Counted from the stretch's first letter, positions 9,400 through 18,444 are shown. The stretch: 64,000 nucleotides of DNA from SNAP01 sp049671745 (GCA_049671745.1 JBATVL010000087.1:23561-87560); one strand, 5' to 3'. Made by a program: numbers and translations. Notes: generated by a model from the sequence alone, not told the origin.

Positions 9400-9975
9400 T
9401 TAACAGCAAGCTTTATTTCTTGTATAAAAAGAAAATAGGAAAGAAGAAAATAAACTAGGGCTAAGAGAAAGGCGCATTTTTTTAAAAGCTCTAGACATCT
9501 GTGTACGAACAGTATTTATAGAAATATCAAGATCCTCAGCTACCTCCTGATATTTATAATCATGAACACAACAAAGTATAAATATCTGTTTACATTTATC
9601 TGGTAACTGATTAATTGCCTTATAAATAATTTCTTTTTTATCAATCAAATCAACAACAGACTCAACAGTATCCACTTCAAAATGATAATTAGAAAGATGT
9701 TTATTTTTACGTTCAACATCACGTATATAATTAAGGCAATGATTTTTAACCGATCTAAAAAGGAAAGAAGTTAAATTCTTATTAATTGTATTAAAACGTT
9801 TATTTGTCCACAAATCTACAAAAAAATCTTGTATAATATCTTCAGCAATAGCAGTATCATGAATAATAGAAACAGCATAATAAACAAGATCAGAATAGTA
9901 GTTATAAAAAAGCAATTTATACGCCTCTTCACTACCTCCCTTAATAAACTCTAATAGATCTTCTGTATTATTCAT
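9400..9975 (-). CDS. ECF-type RNA polymerase sigma factor
   Basis: A 191-residue sigma factor with region 2 (about 20-90, AEDIIQDFFVDLWTNKR) and region 4 (about 120-175, LPDKCKQIFILCCVHDYKYQEVAEDLDISINTVRTQ split by a linker), the Bacteroidota family paired with FecR. It should direct transcription of the SusC-SusD-lipoprotein operon downstream. The C-terminal tail is hydrophobic and ends in NKACC. Confidence 0.93.
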   Translation of the reverse strand: MNNTEDLLEFIKGGSEEAYKLLFYNYYSDLVYYAVSIIHDTAIAEDIIQDFFVDLWTNKRFNTINKNLTSFLFRSVKNHCLNYIRDVERKNKHLSNYHFEVDTVESVVDLIDKKEIIYKAINQLPDKCKQIFILCCVHDYKYQEVAEDLDISINTVRTQMSRAFKKMRLSLSPSLFSSFLFSFYTRNKACC

Positions 9976-10106
9976 TTATATTACTATTTATTCTTCATAA
10001 AAATAGCATTAAAAACTTAATACACAAAAACCGTAGACAAATCAAAAAGACACAAAAAAGAATATAACTTAAATACAAAGGTTTAATAATTACATTAAGA
10101 ATAATT

Positions 10107-10982
10107 TTAAAACACAAACCCAAGCTTAAGAGCTGAATTTATATTTTTACTAATTAAAAATTGTGATCTATTAGGAAGATTAATATCAGACAACTTATTC
10201 TTTTCAATATCATTATTATCAAAATTACTATTTGTATAAAACTTCTCAGAATAATTCTTTGCAGAAACATCACCAGACCATTTATTCTTAAACCCAAAAC
10301 CCATTTCAACACCTAAATACAAATGTTTAATCACATAATAATTTACGCCTGCAATCAAATTTAGACCTAATTCATAATAAGCCCTATCCTCAGGTTTATC
10401 AATTATTAATTTCTCATCAGTTCTATAGCCATCAGAGATATTTCTCCACTTAGCAACACTAGTACTACCCTGAGTACTAACATACACAGAGGTAGTAAAC
10501 CCAAGATCTTTATCTATATGAGTAGAGTAATAATCCATCTTTGAGCTAAAGCGATTATATACAAAATCCAGACCCAAATAAGGAGACAAACGATTAGTGC
10601 CCTTAAAATGTTTCTCAACACCAATATTAAATCCCCACAATATTGTAGACGAAGATACATCACCATAAGATTCACTAAGAATATTATCAGCAACATCATC
10701 TATCAAATCAGATCTATCTTCACTATTACTACTATAATCAAAATTCAATCCTAGACGAATAGCCATATTCTTTCTAAAAAAATATCTAAGATTAATAGCT
10801 TTCATACTTACAATATTAGCACCATCAAAAGGAGTAAAATCAACATCCACAGATATATATTTTTTTACTGGTTTCAAAAGCTCTTTTTCATTAAAATCTA
10901 TATTTACAGATGTTTGGGCAAAAGTAACAGATACAACAACTAGTGCAAGAGAAAAAAGAAATATCTTTTTCATTTGTTTCAT
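10107..10982 (-). CDS. Outer-membrane beta-barrel protein (paralogue 1)
   Basis: A 291-residue secreted protein. The signal peptide (FLFSLALVVVSVTFAQ) follows either Met1 or Met4; both starts work. Alternating short amphipathic strands such as MKAINLRYFFRKNMAIRLGLNF, read in two blocks, and a final GFVF ending in Phe match a small outer-membrane barrel (OmpA/OprF-like porin fold). It is clearly paralogous to the protein at 11509: both have DVDFTPF/DIGFRPS, the NLIAGVNYYVI segment and the GDVSAKNYS segment. Function is unknown; a third copy survives only as a tail at 1192. Confidence 0.75.
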   Translation of the reverse strand: MKQMKKIFLFSLALVVVSVTFAQTSVNIDFNEKELLKPVKKYISVDVDFTPFDGANIVSMKAINLRYFFRKNMAIRLGLNFDYSSNSEDRSDLIDDVADNILSESYGDVSSSTILWGFNIGVEKHFKGTNRLSPYLGLDFVYNRFSSKMDYYSTHIDKDLGFTTSVYVSTQGSTSVAKWRNISDGYRTDEKLIIDKPEDRAYYELGLNLIAGVNYYVIKHLYLGVEMGFGFKNKWSGDVSAKNYSEKFYTNSNFDNNDIEKNKLSDINLPNRSQFLISKNINSALKLGFVF

Positions 10983-11050
10983 ATTTATAATTTAATTTAA
11001 CTAAATTACAATTTATTTATGTAAACAAAAGATGTTTTAAAGAGAATTTT

Positions 11051-11362
11051 CTATTTATATTGCATCAGTTCAACAGGAACACCATTCTCTTCTATAAAAG
11101 CTACTATCAAGTTTATACTTGGAGAATTTGGTTCTATTATAATTTTTTTACCAACAAGTTCTTTTGTTATATCTTCTACTTCAAAAGCTATATGAGGTTT
11201 TGTTCTAACTAACTCAGGATAAGGAGCTTCTTCCCAAAATCTCATCCATTGAATACCATATGGATTATTCTCATGATCAGAAACAGTCATTTTAAGATGT
11301 GGTAAATCAATCTCACCTTCAAAAGGTTCGTTAGTAGGAATGCCAAAATGATTAAATTTCAT
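11051..11362 (-). CDS. Small VOC/glyoxalase-like protein
   Basis: A 103-residue cytoplasmic protein with one VOC-type beta-alpha-beta-beta-beta unit pair: an N-terminal FNHFGIPT with His5, a central KPHIAFEVEDI, and a terminal GVPVELMQ with Glu. These positions suit the metal ligands of glyoxalase/dioxygenase-like proteins, but the substrate cannot be told. It sits between the two barrel paralogues on the same strand, about 70 and 146 bases from them, without an obvious shared role. Confidence 0.75.
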   Translation of the reverse strand: MKFNHFGIPTNEPFEGEIDLPHLKMTVSDHENNPYGIQWMRFWEEAPYPELVRTKPHIAFEVEDITKELVGKKIIIEPNSPSINLIVAFIEENGVPVELMQYK

Positions 11363-11508
11363 AATTAATATATTAAGTTAAACAATATGATTAAGATATT
11401 CTAACAAAATCTAACCATAAAGATCCAAATTGAGAAAATACCTTACCAAATATATATGTTTACATCCTTATAATATCTTTTTCATAGGCTTAATTTTCTA
11501 TTCATAAT

Positions 11509-12369
11509 CTAAAGAACAAAGCCTAATTTGATAGACATACTTACATTATTACTAAATTTGAATGCAGATAACTCTGGAAGACTAACATCCCTCATTTCAT
11601 CCACACCATGATTATTATAAGAACCAGACACTGATTCACCTGAATAATTCTTTGCAGAAACATCTCCTAACCACCTATTTTTAAGGCCAAAGCCCATTTC
11701 TATACCTAAATATATATTTCTAATCACATAATAATTCACACCAGCAATAAGATTCAAACCTATTTCAGAATAATCTCTATCTTTAGGATTTTCAATTATT
11801 AATTTATCCTGAACATCATTACTTTTTAAAACATCCTTCCATACAGCAAAACTAGTGCTTCCGACAGTTTTAACGCTTACTAAAGTAGTAGAACCAGAAA
11901 TATTATCTTTATAAGTTCCTGCAGCAACCATCTGCGAACTCAGATCATTATAAATAAAATCGAAACCAAAATAGGGAGAAATCTTAGCTATACCCTTTAA
12001 ATGTTTCTCAAAGCCAATATTGAAACCCCATAACAATACACTAGAAGTCATTTCAGCAGAACTTTCAAGAATAACATTATTAGAACTCTGTTTTATTAAA
12101 TTAGAAACATCTGAATTTGTCTTAGTATAATCAATATTCAAACCAAAACGAATAGCTACATCATCTTTAATAAAATACCTAAGATTAATAGCCTTCATAT
12201 TTTCAGTATCATCACCATTAGAAGGTCTAAATCCAATATCTATAGAAACATCTTTCTTTTGTGGCTTTACAAAAGATTCTTTTACTCTATTTGCTTTTAC
12301 AATTGTTTGACTAATACTAGCAGTTGTAATTACTAAGATAAGAGATAATAACAATAATAACTTTTTCAT
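11509..12369 (-). CDS. Outer-membrane beta-barrel protein (paralogue 2)
   Basis: A 286-residue secreted barrel protein with signal peptide (LLLLLSLILVITTASISQ). It aligns throughout with the protein at 10107: MKAINLRYFIKDDVAIRFGL, LLWGFNIGFEKHLKG, YSEIGLNLIAGVNYYVI and a C-terminal KLGFVL. The two copies plus the tail at 1192 suggest local duplication and loss. No ligand or complex can be inferred. The upstream gap carries the 40-base repeat also seen at 16198. Confidence 0.75.
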   Translation of the reverse strand: MKKLLLLLSLILVITTASISQTIVKANRVKESFVKPQKKDVSIDIGFRPSNGDDTENMKAINLRYFIKDDVAIRFGLNIDYTKTNSDVSNLIKQSSNNVILESSAEMTSSVLLWGFNIGFEKHLKGIAKISPYFGFDFIYNDLSSQMVAAGTYKDNISGSTTLVSVKTVGSTSFAVWKDVLKSNDVQDKLIIENPKDRDYSEIGLNLIAGVNYYVIRNIYLGIEMGFGLKNRWLGDVSAKNYSGESVSGSYNNHGVDEMRDVSLPELSAFKFSNNVSMSIKLGFVL

Positions 12370-12420
12370 TAATTTTTGTTTATTTATTTACATATTTTAA
12401 ACAAAATTAACATATTATAT

Positions 12421-12460
12421 ATAGTTCAAACAATCATAACAGTACTTTTTTATAAAAAAA
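12421..12460. repeat. 40-base intergenic repeat, copy 1 (possible promoter)
   Basis: The block starting ATAGTTCAAACAATCATAAC recurs with a few changes at 16198-16237, and its first 14 bases recur at 50175-50188. In both full copies it lies upstream of a minus-strand gene start (12369 and 16141) at a similar distance of about 55-95 bases. On the minus strand it reads TTGTTTGAACT after an AT-rich stretch, which could be a variant Bacteroidota -7 region. A shared promoter is one explanation; chance similarity in AT-rich DNA is another. Confidence 0.4.
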
Positions 12461-12466
12461 ACAATT

Positions 12467-13387
12467 CTATTTAATATTGTTAAACAAACTCATTATTTCA
12501 GACATAGAAGGTTCCTGCCTCATATATTTAACTCTCTCTTTCTGAGTTTTAATCCATCTATAAAACCATGAAACGCCCCACTTTCTAAAATACGAATCTT
12601 TTTGGGCATATACTTTATCCGACAAAGCATCCTTCAAGCTTATAAAAGAATAATCCTTATCTTTTAATCTCTGAACTATCAGATCTAAGAAATCTGCATT
12701 CAACTTACTATCATGGCATAAATATATCTGATTAACAGAACGGCCATAATTCTCTACACTAAAATCATTAAAAAAATCAAAATACTCCAATGTCTTATCT
12801 ACATACTGAATACCAATCTCTCTAGCTTTTTGCTTCTCACCTCTATTCAAATAATACTCATAAACTTTATTATACACCCAATCAGAACTCTCTATAGTAA
12901 AAGGAGTATTCACATAATTATTATCCGATAAGAATTGCTTTATTTTGACATGTTGCAAAGAATCTTTCCCCAAATCATTATAAGGGAATCTGAAATATCT
13001 TAGAGGTTTATTATACTTATCGGCAAGCTTACGAGAGATACTCTCCCCTTTTAAGATATCGTCTGTAAAAGATTTAAACCCAGCAGTTGAATAACGAGAA
13101 TGAGAGAATGTATGATTCCCAAGAGTAATATAATCCTTCTTTACCCAATTATTAATAAGAGATGAATTCTTACGAAGTTTTTCCTCCTTATAAAGCAAAC
13201 CTTCATTTATAAATATTGCTATTGGAATATCTAAAGAATCTAATTTATCAAGCAATCTAGAATCATAAGAATCTTTAGTCCACCTAATTGATTTTGTTAC
13301 ATCATCTATAGTTATAGACACGTTCTTTTGCGCATTAGTTAAATTAGTAAATGTCAAGAAAAAACTAATTATTAGAAAATACTTCAT
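12467..13387 (-). CDS. Secreted polysaccharide deacetylase family protein
   Basis: A 306-residue protein with signal peptide (FLIISFFLTFTNLTNAQ). NodB-fold motifs are present: motif 1 SITIDDV with Asp28/Asp29, motif 2 LGNHTFSHSRY with His92 and His96, and motif 3 RYFRFPYNDLG. The metal triad Asp-His-His therefore looks complete. Such enzymes remove acetyl groups from peptidoglycan, chitin-like or capsular sugars in the periplasm or outside the cell. The C-terminal 80 residues are helical and basic and are not part of the usual domain. Confidence 0.88.
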   Translation of the reverse strand: MKYFLIISFFLTFTNLTNAQKNVSITIDDVTKSIRWTKDSYDSRLLDKLDSLDIPIAIFINEGLLYKEEKLRKNSSLINNWVKKDYITLGNHTFSHSRYSTAGFKSFTDDILKGESISRKLADKYNKPLRYFRFPYNDLGKDSLQHVKIKQFLSDNNYVNTPFTIESSDWVYNKVYEYYLNRGEKQKAREIGIQYVDKTLEYFDFFNDFSVENYGRSVNQIYLCHDSKLNADFLDLIVQRLKDKDYSFISLKDALSDKVYAQKDSYFRKWGVSWFYRWIKTQKERVKYMRQEPSMSEIMSLFNNIK

Positions 13388-13479
13388 TTTTATTTTATCG
13401 TTAAGTTAAATTTTAATGTGAAAGTTTTACCAGGCATATTATCTAATTTACTGTTCATATGTTTTAATTATATATACAT

Positions 13480-14349
13480 TTATCTCCAATCATACTTACT
13501 CCAAGTAGACTGGCTTGAAGATTTTCCATTATATTTAAAAGTAGCACTTAGTACAAAATCTGATTTAGGAACAATATCGAACATAGAGTTAAAAATATCC
13601 TCTTTTACATCATCAAAAGAGCTACTCTCAATATAATTCTCATTCAAAGAAAAAGATGCTGAAATATATTTAAGAGTATCATTTGTTATAGAATCATATA
13701 CTTGAATATGAGTATTCTTTAAATAATCATTTTGAGTACTATCTAGATGTATCTCTAGTTGTCTGGATAAATTTTTATTAAAAGAAGATTCAATATAATC
13801 GTAATTGGCAAATAGATTAAATACAGATTTACCCTTAAATAGTAAAGAAGATGAGAAAACAATCATAAATCCTAATACAACTGATATAATCAAATTCTTT
13901 AAATCAAACTTAGCTCCTATATTTCTCTCTCCAGATATAAAATCAACTCTTGTTCCTGCAATAAAATCCCCTATTCTTCTAGACGGACTTACTAAAATAA
14001 CAAGTACTTCAATAGGGAATATTACAATTGTTAGATTTCGTACTAAACATTTTAGGGAAGATGCTAATTCTCCTGTTTTTACATTAACAACTTCTTGATT
14101 TAATGCTCTCTTTGCAACACTCTTCCCCATTAATATATCTTTATTCAGATATAAGGAGTACACAAAAACCATTAGATATAAATAATAACCATTTTCTCTA
14201 GGCATTGAATCTGTAGAGTCTCCTACACTACCTTTTAATGTAATAATATTAGCTAACAACACAAAGAACATCATAACAAACATTATTACAATATGATCTA
14301 AAAACATCGCTTTAATTCGCTTCCCTGCTGTTAATTTTTTATAACTCAT
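13480..14349 (-). CDS. RDD family membrane protein
   Basis: A 289-residue protein. The first 150 residues form an RDD domain: TAGKRIKAMFLDHIVIMFVM (Arg/Asp in helix 1), a second helix near 47-64, LMGKSVAKRALNQEVVN, and a third helix before SPSRRIGDFIAGTRVDF. A further membrane helix lies near residues 152-172 (LIISVVLGFMIVFSSSLLF), followed by about 115 extracytoplasmic residues of unknown fold. RDD proteins are small membrane proteins, in some cases ion exchangers. A TACCTTTG box at 14389 probably starts its transcript. Confidence 0.85.
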   Translation of the reverse strand: MSYKKLTAGKRIKAMFLDHIVIMFVMMFFVLLANIITLKGSVGDSTDSMPRENGYYLYLMVFVYSLYLNKDILMGKSVAKRALNQEVVNVKTGELASSLKCLVRNLTIVIFPIEVLVILVSPSRRIGDFIAGTRVDFISGERNIGAKFDLKNLIISVVLGFMIVFSSSLLFKGKSVFNLFANYDYIESSFNKNLSRQLEIHLDSTQNDYLKNTHIQVYDSITNDTLKYISASFSLNENYIESSSFDDVKEDIFNSMFDIVPKSDFVLSATFKYNGKSSSQSTWSKYDWR

Positions 14350-14388
14350 CTTTTATCCTTTAATATAATATCAATTATTTATTTAAAA

Positions 14389-14396
14389 CAAAGGTA
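14389..14396 (-). promoter_or_regulatory. -7 box for the RDD protein gene
   Basis: TACCTTTG on the minus strand, 40 bases before the start at 14349, matches the Bacteroidota -7 consensus TAnnTTTG. No convincing -33 TTG is seen. Confidence 0.4.
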
Positions 14397-14402
14397 ACGG
14401 TA

Positions 14403-15146
14403 CTAATAAAAATCATAATAAAGACTCCACTCTCCAGTTACTTCATTCTTAGCAAACATCAGACTACCACTATCAACAACATTCAAATTTGCCTTTCCAT
14501 CAGATGAAATCTGAAATACAAACTCAAAGCCATCACCAAAACCGTCTGAATCTCCAATTCCTGATTGACAGAAAGAAGGATAACCACCTATTTTATGCTC
14601 ATAAACATGATCAGTTATATCATAATAAGAATCAATAACTCCCTCATCTTCCAATTTAATTATCTCATCCTCCATTTCCATAGACAATCCGCCGCCATCC
14701 CAAATAGGGAAATCCTTCTCAACAAACTCAGCTTTTAAGGGAAATGCTTGAATAAATGATTCTGGATTTACTAACTTCTTAATTACAATCTCATCAAGAT
14801 TATCATACTCTCTTACAATCCAGTTCTCCCCCATTTTCTCAAGACATTCAGGAAATTCCTTAGAGATAAAAACAGTAATAATTTTTGTATTCCTAATACT
14901 ATTATGAACAAAAGGTAAATTAGGAAGATACAACTGCATCAATGGAATCATTAAATCTCCATATTTATCTAAAGGAATCTCCTCATCTTCATTAAATGCA
15001 GTAACTCTTCCAATCCAACTCTCTTCAATTGTATTTGTCGGTCTAAATCCACCAGTTGTAAATGCTGTAACTGGTTTAGCTATCTTATTATGAATCTCTT
15101 CTATTGTCATTTCTTTTATAATTAAAGTTCTATTTTCATGTTCCAA
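14403..15146 (-). CDS. DUF1963/YwqG-like protein
   Basis: A 247-residue, acidic, soluble protein. The C-terminal half carries HKIGGYPSFCQSG followed by FEFVFQISSD, the GGYP...Q and strand pattern of DUF1963 (YwqG) proteins, whose role is unknown. The start at 15146 overlaps the upstream membrane-protein gene by 25 bases; a second ATG at 15110 would give no overlap. The close coupling suggests co-expression with the membrane protein at 15122. Confidence 0.7.
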   Translation of the reverse strand: MEHENRTLIIKEMTIEEIHNKIAKPVTAFTTGGFRPTNTIEESWIGRVTAFNEDEEIPLDKYGDLMIPLMQLYLPNLPFVHNSIRNTKIITVFISKEFPECLEKMGENWIVREYDNLDEIVIKKLVNPESFIQAFPLKAEFVEKDFPIWDGGGLSMEMEDEIIKLEDEGVIDSYYDITDHVYEHKIGGYPSFCQSGIGDSDGFGDGFEFVFQISSDGKANLNVVDSGSLMFAKNEVTGEWSLYYDFY

Positions 15147-16141
15147 GCCAATTTTACTAAATACTTCAACGAGTATAGAAATAAAAGAGGAATTAATACT
15201 GATTGCAATAAAAACAACATTAGCAGATTAAAAATATTATCAACCATATCAGATACTTTAGCAGAAATAACACTTGGAGTCAAGCTATCTTTTATCTTAG
15301 TAAACTTATCTAATATACTTGATCCCCCCTTAAGTTCATCTCTACCAGTATCAATATCATTCTGCAAAGCCTCTACTTTATCTTCTATATCTCCCTGTTT
15401 CTTCTCCAAAGACTTATATTTATTATCCTTAGCAGAATACCAAGATGAATTAGAATCCATTTTCTTTATCTTCTGAGTAATCAACAACAAATCTTTTTCA
15501 AGAACTACTTTCTCACTCGTTTTATCTGAAATCATATTTGTAATCTCTAAAAATTTTGCATTAGAAACATCATCCCCAGACATACTTCTAAACTTCTCTT
15601 CACCATTCTTAAGTTCATTATTACCACTACTAATCTGATCAGAAAGAAATAAATCTCCAACAAGACTATTGAGAATTAAGACAAAAACAATTGAGAATCG
15701 AATAACCACAAATACTAGAAAAAATCTTAAAGAAGACTTAAGGTACACATTTGATTTCAAGAGAATCATTAATCCTGAGAAGATTCCTAAACATGTTAAT
15801 GCCACGGTAAAAACTGTATTTGACACAATTAGCACCAGAATCTTTTGCAACATTAACGAACTTATAACAACAAACATAACATCAGAAAACCTCTCAATCA
15901 AATCATTAAGAGGATCCAATATCTCACCCAAAGTCATAGAACCACTCACACCTAAACCAAATTCAACCTCTGTTGATTGTAGAACAGACACAACTCCATT
16001 AATACCACGAGCAGTGCCATACGCCACTCCTGCTTCTACTAAAGAATCATTCACATAATCTTCTGAATACTTATCTAGAATTTTAAACCACGAACCTAAT
16101 ATCAACAAAACAATAAGTGACAATATCACACTTTTCTTCAT
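15122..16141 (-). CDS. Membrane protein with periplasmic/cytoplasmic coiled coil, unknown function
   Basis: A 339-residue protein I do not recognise. It has an N-terminal hydrophobic segment (1-20), helices near 92-112, 113-132 and 140-162, a long charged coiled-coil stretch (about 170-280, with KNGEEKFRSM and KQGDIEDKVEALQNDIDTG) and a C-terminal helix (about 308-332). A Gly-rich segment, FGLGVSGSMTLGEILDP, precedes the first inner helix. It overlaps the DUF1963-like gene downstream. The topology suggests an inner-membrane protein holding a coiled-coil domain; nothing more specific can be supported. Confidence 0.75.
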   Translation of the reverse strand: MKKSVILSLIVLLILGSWFKILDKYSEDYVNDSLVEAGVAYGTARGINGVVSVLQSTEVEFGLGVSGSMTLGEILDPLNDLIERFSDVMFVVISSLMLQKILVLIVSNTVFTVALTCLGIFSGLMILLKSNVYLKSSLRFFLVFVVIRFSIVFVLILNSLVGDLFLSDQISSGNNELKNGEEKFRSMSGDDVSNAKFLEITNMISDKTSEKVVLEKDLLLITQKIKKMDSNSSWYSAKDNKYKSLEKKQGDIEDKVEALQNDIDTGRDELKGGSSILDKFTKIKDSLTPSVISAKVSDMVDNIFNLLMLFLLQSVLIPLLFLYSLKYLVKLAWNMKIEL

Positions 16142-16197
16142 TCTAAACGTTTTAACATTTTATACTATTCACCTAAAGTAAATTAATATAATATTTT

Positions 16198-16237
16198 TAG
16201 TTTAAACAATCATAATAGAAGTTTTTATGAAAAAAAG
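16198..16237. repeat. 40-base intergenic repeat, copy 2
   Basis: TAGTTTAAACAATCATAATA and the AT-rich bases after it match copy 1 at 12421-12460 with scattered changes. It lies 57 bases before the membrane-protein start at 16141. See copy 1 for the promoter idea. Confidence 0.4.
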
Positions 16238-16260
16238 AAGAAAAACAGCAAACATATAAA

Positions 16261-16581
16261 TTATTCACCTATAGAGATAACATTAGTATAAATATTAGAG
16301 GAACCCGCAATTCTATAAATCTCCTGCTCACCGCTAAGACCTTTATAATGCAAAAGAATTATCTCTTTAACGATCTCATCATTAAGCACATCATAAACAT
16401 CAACCTTTCCTTTATACAATAGAGTCTGAATTATAGGTAAAAGTATCTCTTGCTTTTTATTTTTAATAAGTAAATTATTTATAGGAAGATATAAACTATC
16501 AATATTAATACAAATATTATAACTAGTCCTTCTTTCATTTAATTCATGTTCAACATCCTTTAGAGAAAAAGACATATGCAC
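16261..16581 (-). CDS. Small hypothetical protein
   Basis: A 106-residue soluble protein without signal peptide; Met1 and Met3 are both possible starts. I do not recognise it. The segment LPIIQTLLYKGKVDVYDVLND looks a little like the SLIDLI...G.ITAYD pattern of GldN-type proteins, but it is too weak to name the family, and a truncated fragment cannot be excluded. It is separated from the AbiE operon by about 100 bases. Confidence 0.45.
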   Translation of the reverse strand: MHMSFSLKDVEHELNERRTSYNICINIDSLYLPINNLLIKNKKQEILLPIIQTLLYKGKVDVYDVLNDEIVKEIILLHYKGLSGEQEIYRIAGSSNIYTNVISIGE

Positions 16582-16687
16582 AAAATCATTAAAGAGAACT
16601 ATTCTTCTACTTTCTTTAACCTATTCATCATATCACTCCATGATATCTATCCTTTTAGATCAATCAGCACTTTCTATTTCTATATAA

Positions 16688-17662
16688 TTATTGCAAATTC
16701 CAATCTACTCTATTAATCCTTGTAGATATCTTTTTTAGACTTTCTATTATTATTTTTTCTTGTGGTAGTTCTCCATAAACCATTTCACTAAAACTTGTTT
16801 TGTAACTTCCACTTATCTTACCCCAACAATCTTCAACATCTGAGAAGACTATTGATTCTGATGGATGAATATCAATCCATTCTGCATTATTTTTGTATTT
16901 ATCTTTATCGTCCTTTCCAACTCTGATAAGCATATCATCAAAATCATCCCCCTCTAAAAAGGTAAGAACTTCTTCATCTTTAAGCATATTATGAAGATCA
17001 TAGAAATGCCTTATTTTATTCGATAAATCTTCATATGCATTTTCTGTATGTGAGAATTTTACCAAACTCATAATTTTCTCACAAAAAGTCCTAAGCTTGC
17101 TTAATACTCGCACCTTAAATGGATGCATTTCATATTTATCTAACAAATAATCTAAGCCACTTTCTTTTATCATATCGGCAATAAAACTACTCACAAACTC
17201 ATCACTTGATGGTTCATAAAAGCCAAAAATACTAGATTCAAGTATTATCTTATCTCTTATCTGTCCGAATTCTCCTGTACATATTCTGTCATATTCATAT
17301 GCAATCTTTCGTACTTGCCCTTTCTTATTGGTAATTCCATCTACATCAATTTCTTTTAACACAGAACCTATAACTTCACTTACTGCCTTTAATTTCTTTT
17401 TCAACTGACCACCTGTATCTTCTGGTTTATTCAAAATAACAAGGTCTATATCTTCAGAAAATCTATCGATTAAATTAAAACATTTAGACAAAGCTGTACC
17501 TCCTTTAAAAACACACTCTTTTCCTATTGGCGAACCAAACACTGTTTTCAATGCATATGTTACCCAATAATCTTTCTCTATGTAAATCTCACGGATACTA
17601 AACATTTCTGATGTCTTTACTATTGCATCATGAAATACTTCTTTATCATTATGTAATATCAT
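16688..17662 (-). CDS. AbiEii-type nucleotidyltransferase toxin
   Basis: A 324-residue nucleotidyltransferase of the AbiEii/AbiGii family. Key motifs are FKGGTALSK (52-60) and the DxD pair SEDIDLVI (Asp71, Asp73), followed by helical sequence with KVRVLSKLRTFCEKIMSLV, the conserved Lys-rich middle motif. AbiEii toxins transfer nucleotides to RNA acceptors and block growth during phage infection. The gene lies 11 bases after its antitoxin, the standard AbiE order, and appears intact. Confidence 0.9.
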   Translation of the reverse strand: MILHNDKEVFHDAIVKTSEMFSIREIYIEKDYWVTYALKTVFGSPIGKECVFKGGTALSKCFNLIDRFSEDIDLVILNKPEDTGGQLKKKLKAVSEVIGSVLKEIDVDGITNKKGQVRKIAYEYDRICTGEFGQIRDKIILESSIFGFYEPSSDEFVSSFIADMIKESGLDYLLDKYEMHPFKVRVLSKLRTFCEKIMSLVKFSHTENAYEDLSNKIRHFYDLHNMLKDEEVLTFLEGDDFDDMLIRVGKDDKDKYKNNAEWIDIHPSESIVFSDVEDCWGKISGSYKTSFSEMVYGELPQEKIIIESLKKISTRINRVDWNLQ

Positions 17663-17673
17663 TATTTATCCTC

Positions 17674-18396
17674 CTATTTTATTCTCCAATAACTAGCTCC
17701 TTCAAGTATATCATCATTCAATCCTAGCGAATATTTACTTACTAAATTCAAACTATTCCTTAATTTCAATATTTCAGATTCATCAATCTGAGTATATTTT
17801 AATAATGCTCCTAAAAAAGCCCTAGTTCTAGCTGGATACTCTAATGCTATTTTAATTAACTTCTTTATATCTGCAAACTCACTTAACTTAGTTCGAAGAA
17901 TTTTAATAGCCATACGCTTATCTATATCAGATATGTTATTAAAATCTTTTAATGCATCCAAAAACTCTAAATAAAGATAGTTATCATTTGTTACATCTAA
18001 ATAACTTTTCACAGGCATAACCTTTAAATTGCCTATACTGGTGCTTACTCTCCTACCCCTACTAGCAACCTTTATAGTATTGGCTACTTGAGTTGTTAAA
18101 CCCATCCTATTGTATAATGACGCTCCTGTTATATAAGCAAATCTTTTTTTTCCATCATAAAGATAAGGACGTAACCTCTCCTCTTCTCTAGGACCTATAA
18201 CACCAAAGACACTCTGCTTAGGTTTATAATAAACACCTTTAGATAACCTTTTTATCACTCCCTGTTCCTCAAGACGCACAAGGGCCTTTATGGCTGCCTC
18301 ATATTGCTCTAGGTTCACTCCAAGATCTGCATACTTAAAAGTTAACCCCTCTTCCATCTTCTCTACCTTCTTGGCTATCTGCTGTGATATCTTCAT
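17674..18396 (-). CDS. AbiEi/DUF6088-type antitoxin
   Basis: A 240-residue protein with an N-terminal winged-helix (1-75, FKYADLGVN then GVIKRLSKGVYYKP), the AbiEi pattern YITGASLYNRMGLTTQ (87-105) and a C-terminal helical part. In type IV AbiE systems this protein represses the operon and counteracts the toxin. The toxin follows after 11 bases. A -7 box (18418) and a perfect palindrome (18445-18480) lie upstream, consistent with autorepression. A decayed copy of its 5' end is at 21601-21826. Confidence 0.9.
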   Translation of the reverse strand: MKISQQIAKKVEKMEEGLTFKYADLGVNLEQYEAAIKALVRLEEQGVIKRLSKGVYYKPKQSVFGVIGPREEERLRPYLYDGKKRFAYITGASLYNRMGLTTQVANTIKVASRGRRVSTSIGNLKVMPVKSYLDVTNDNYLYLEFLDALKDFNNISDIDKRMAIKILRTKLSEFADIKKLIKIALEYPARTRAFLGALLKYTQIDESEILKLRNSLNLVSKYSLGLNDDILEGASYWRIK

Positions 18397-18417
18397 AACA
18401 TAAAATCTTATTGCTTA

Positions 18418-18425
18418 CAAAATTA
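18418..18425 (-). promoter_or_regulatory. -7 box of the AbiE operon
   Basis: TAATTTTG on the minus strand, 21 bases before the antitoxin start. A TTG at 18443-18445 lies 17 bases upstream and could be the -33 element; it touches the operator palindrome. Confidence 0.5.
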
Positions 18426-18444
18426 AAGATACAACTTTAAAACA

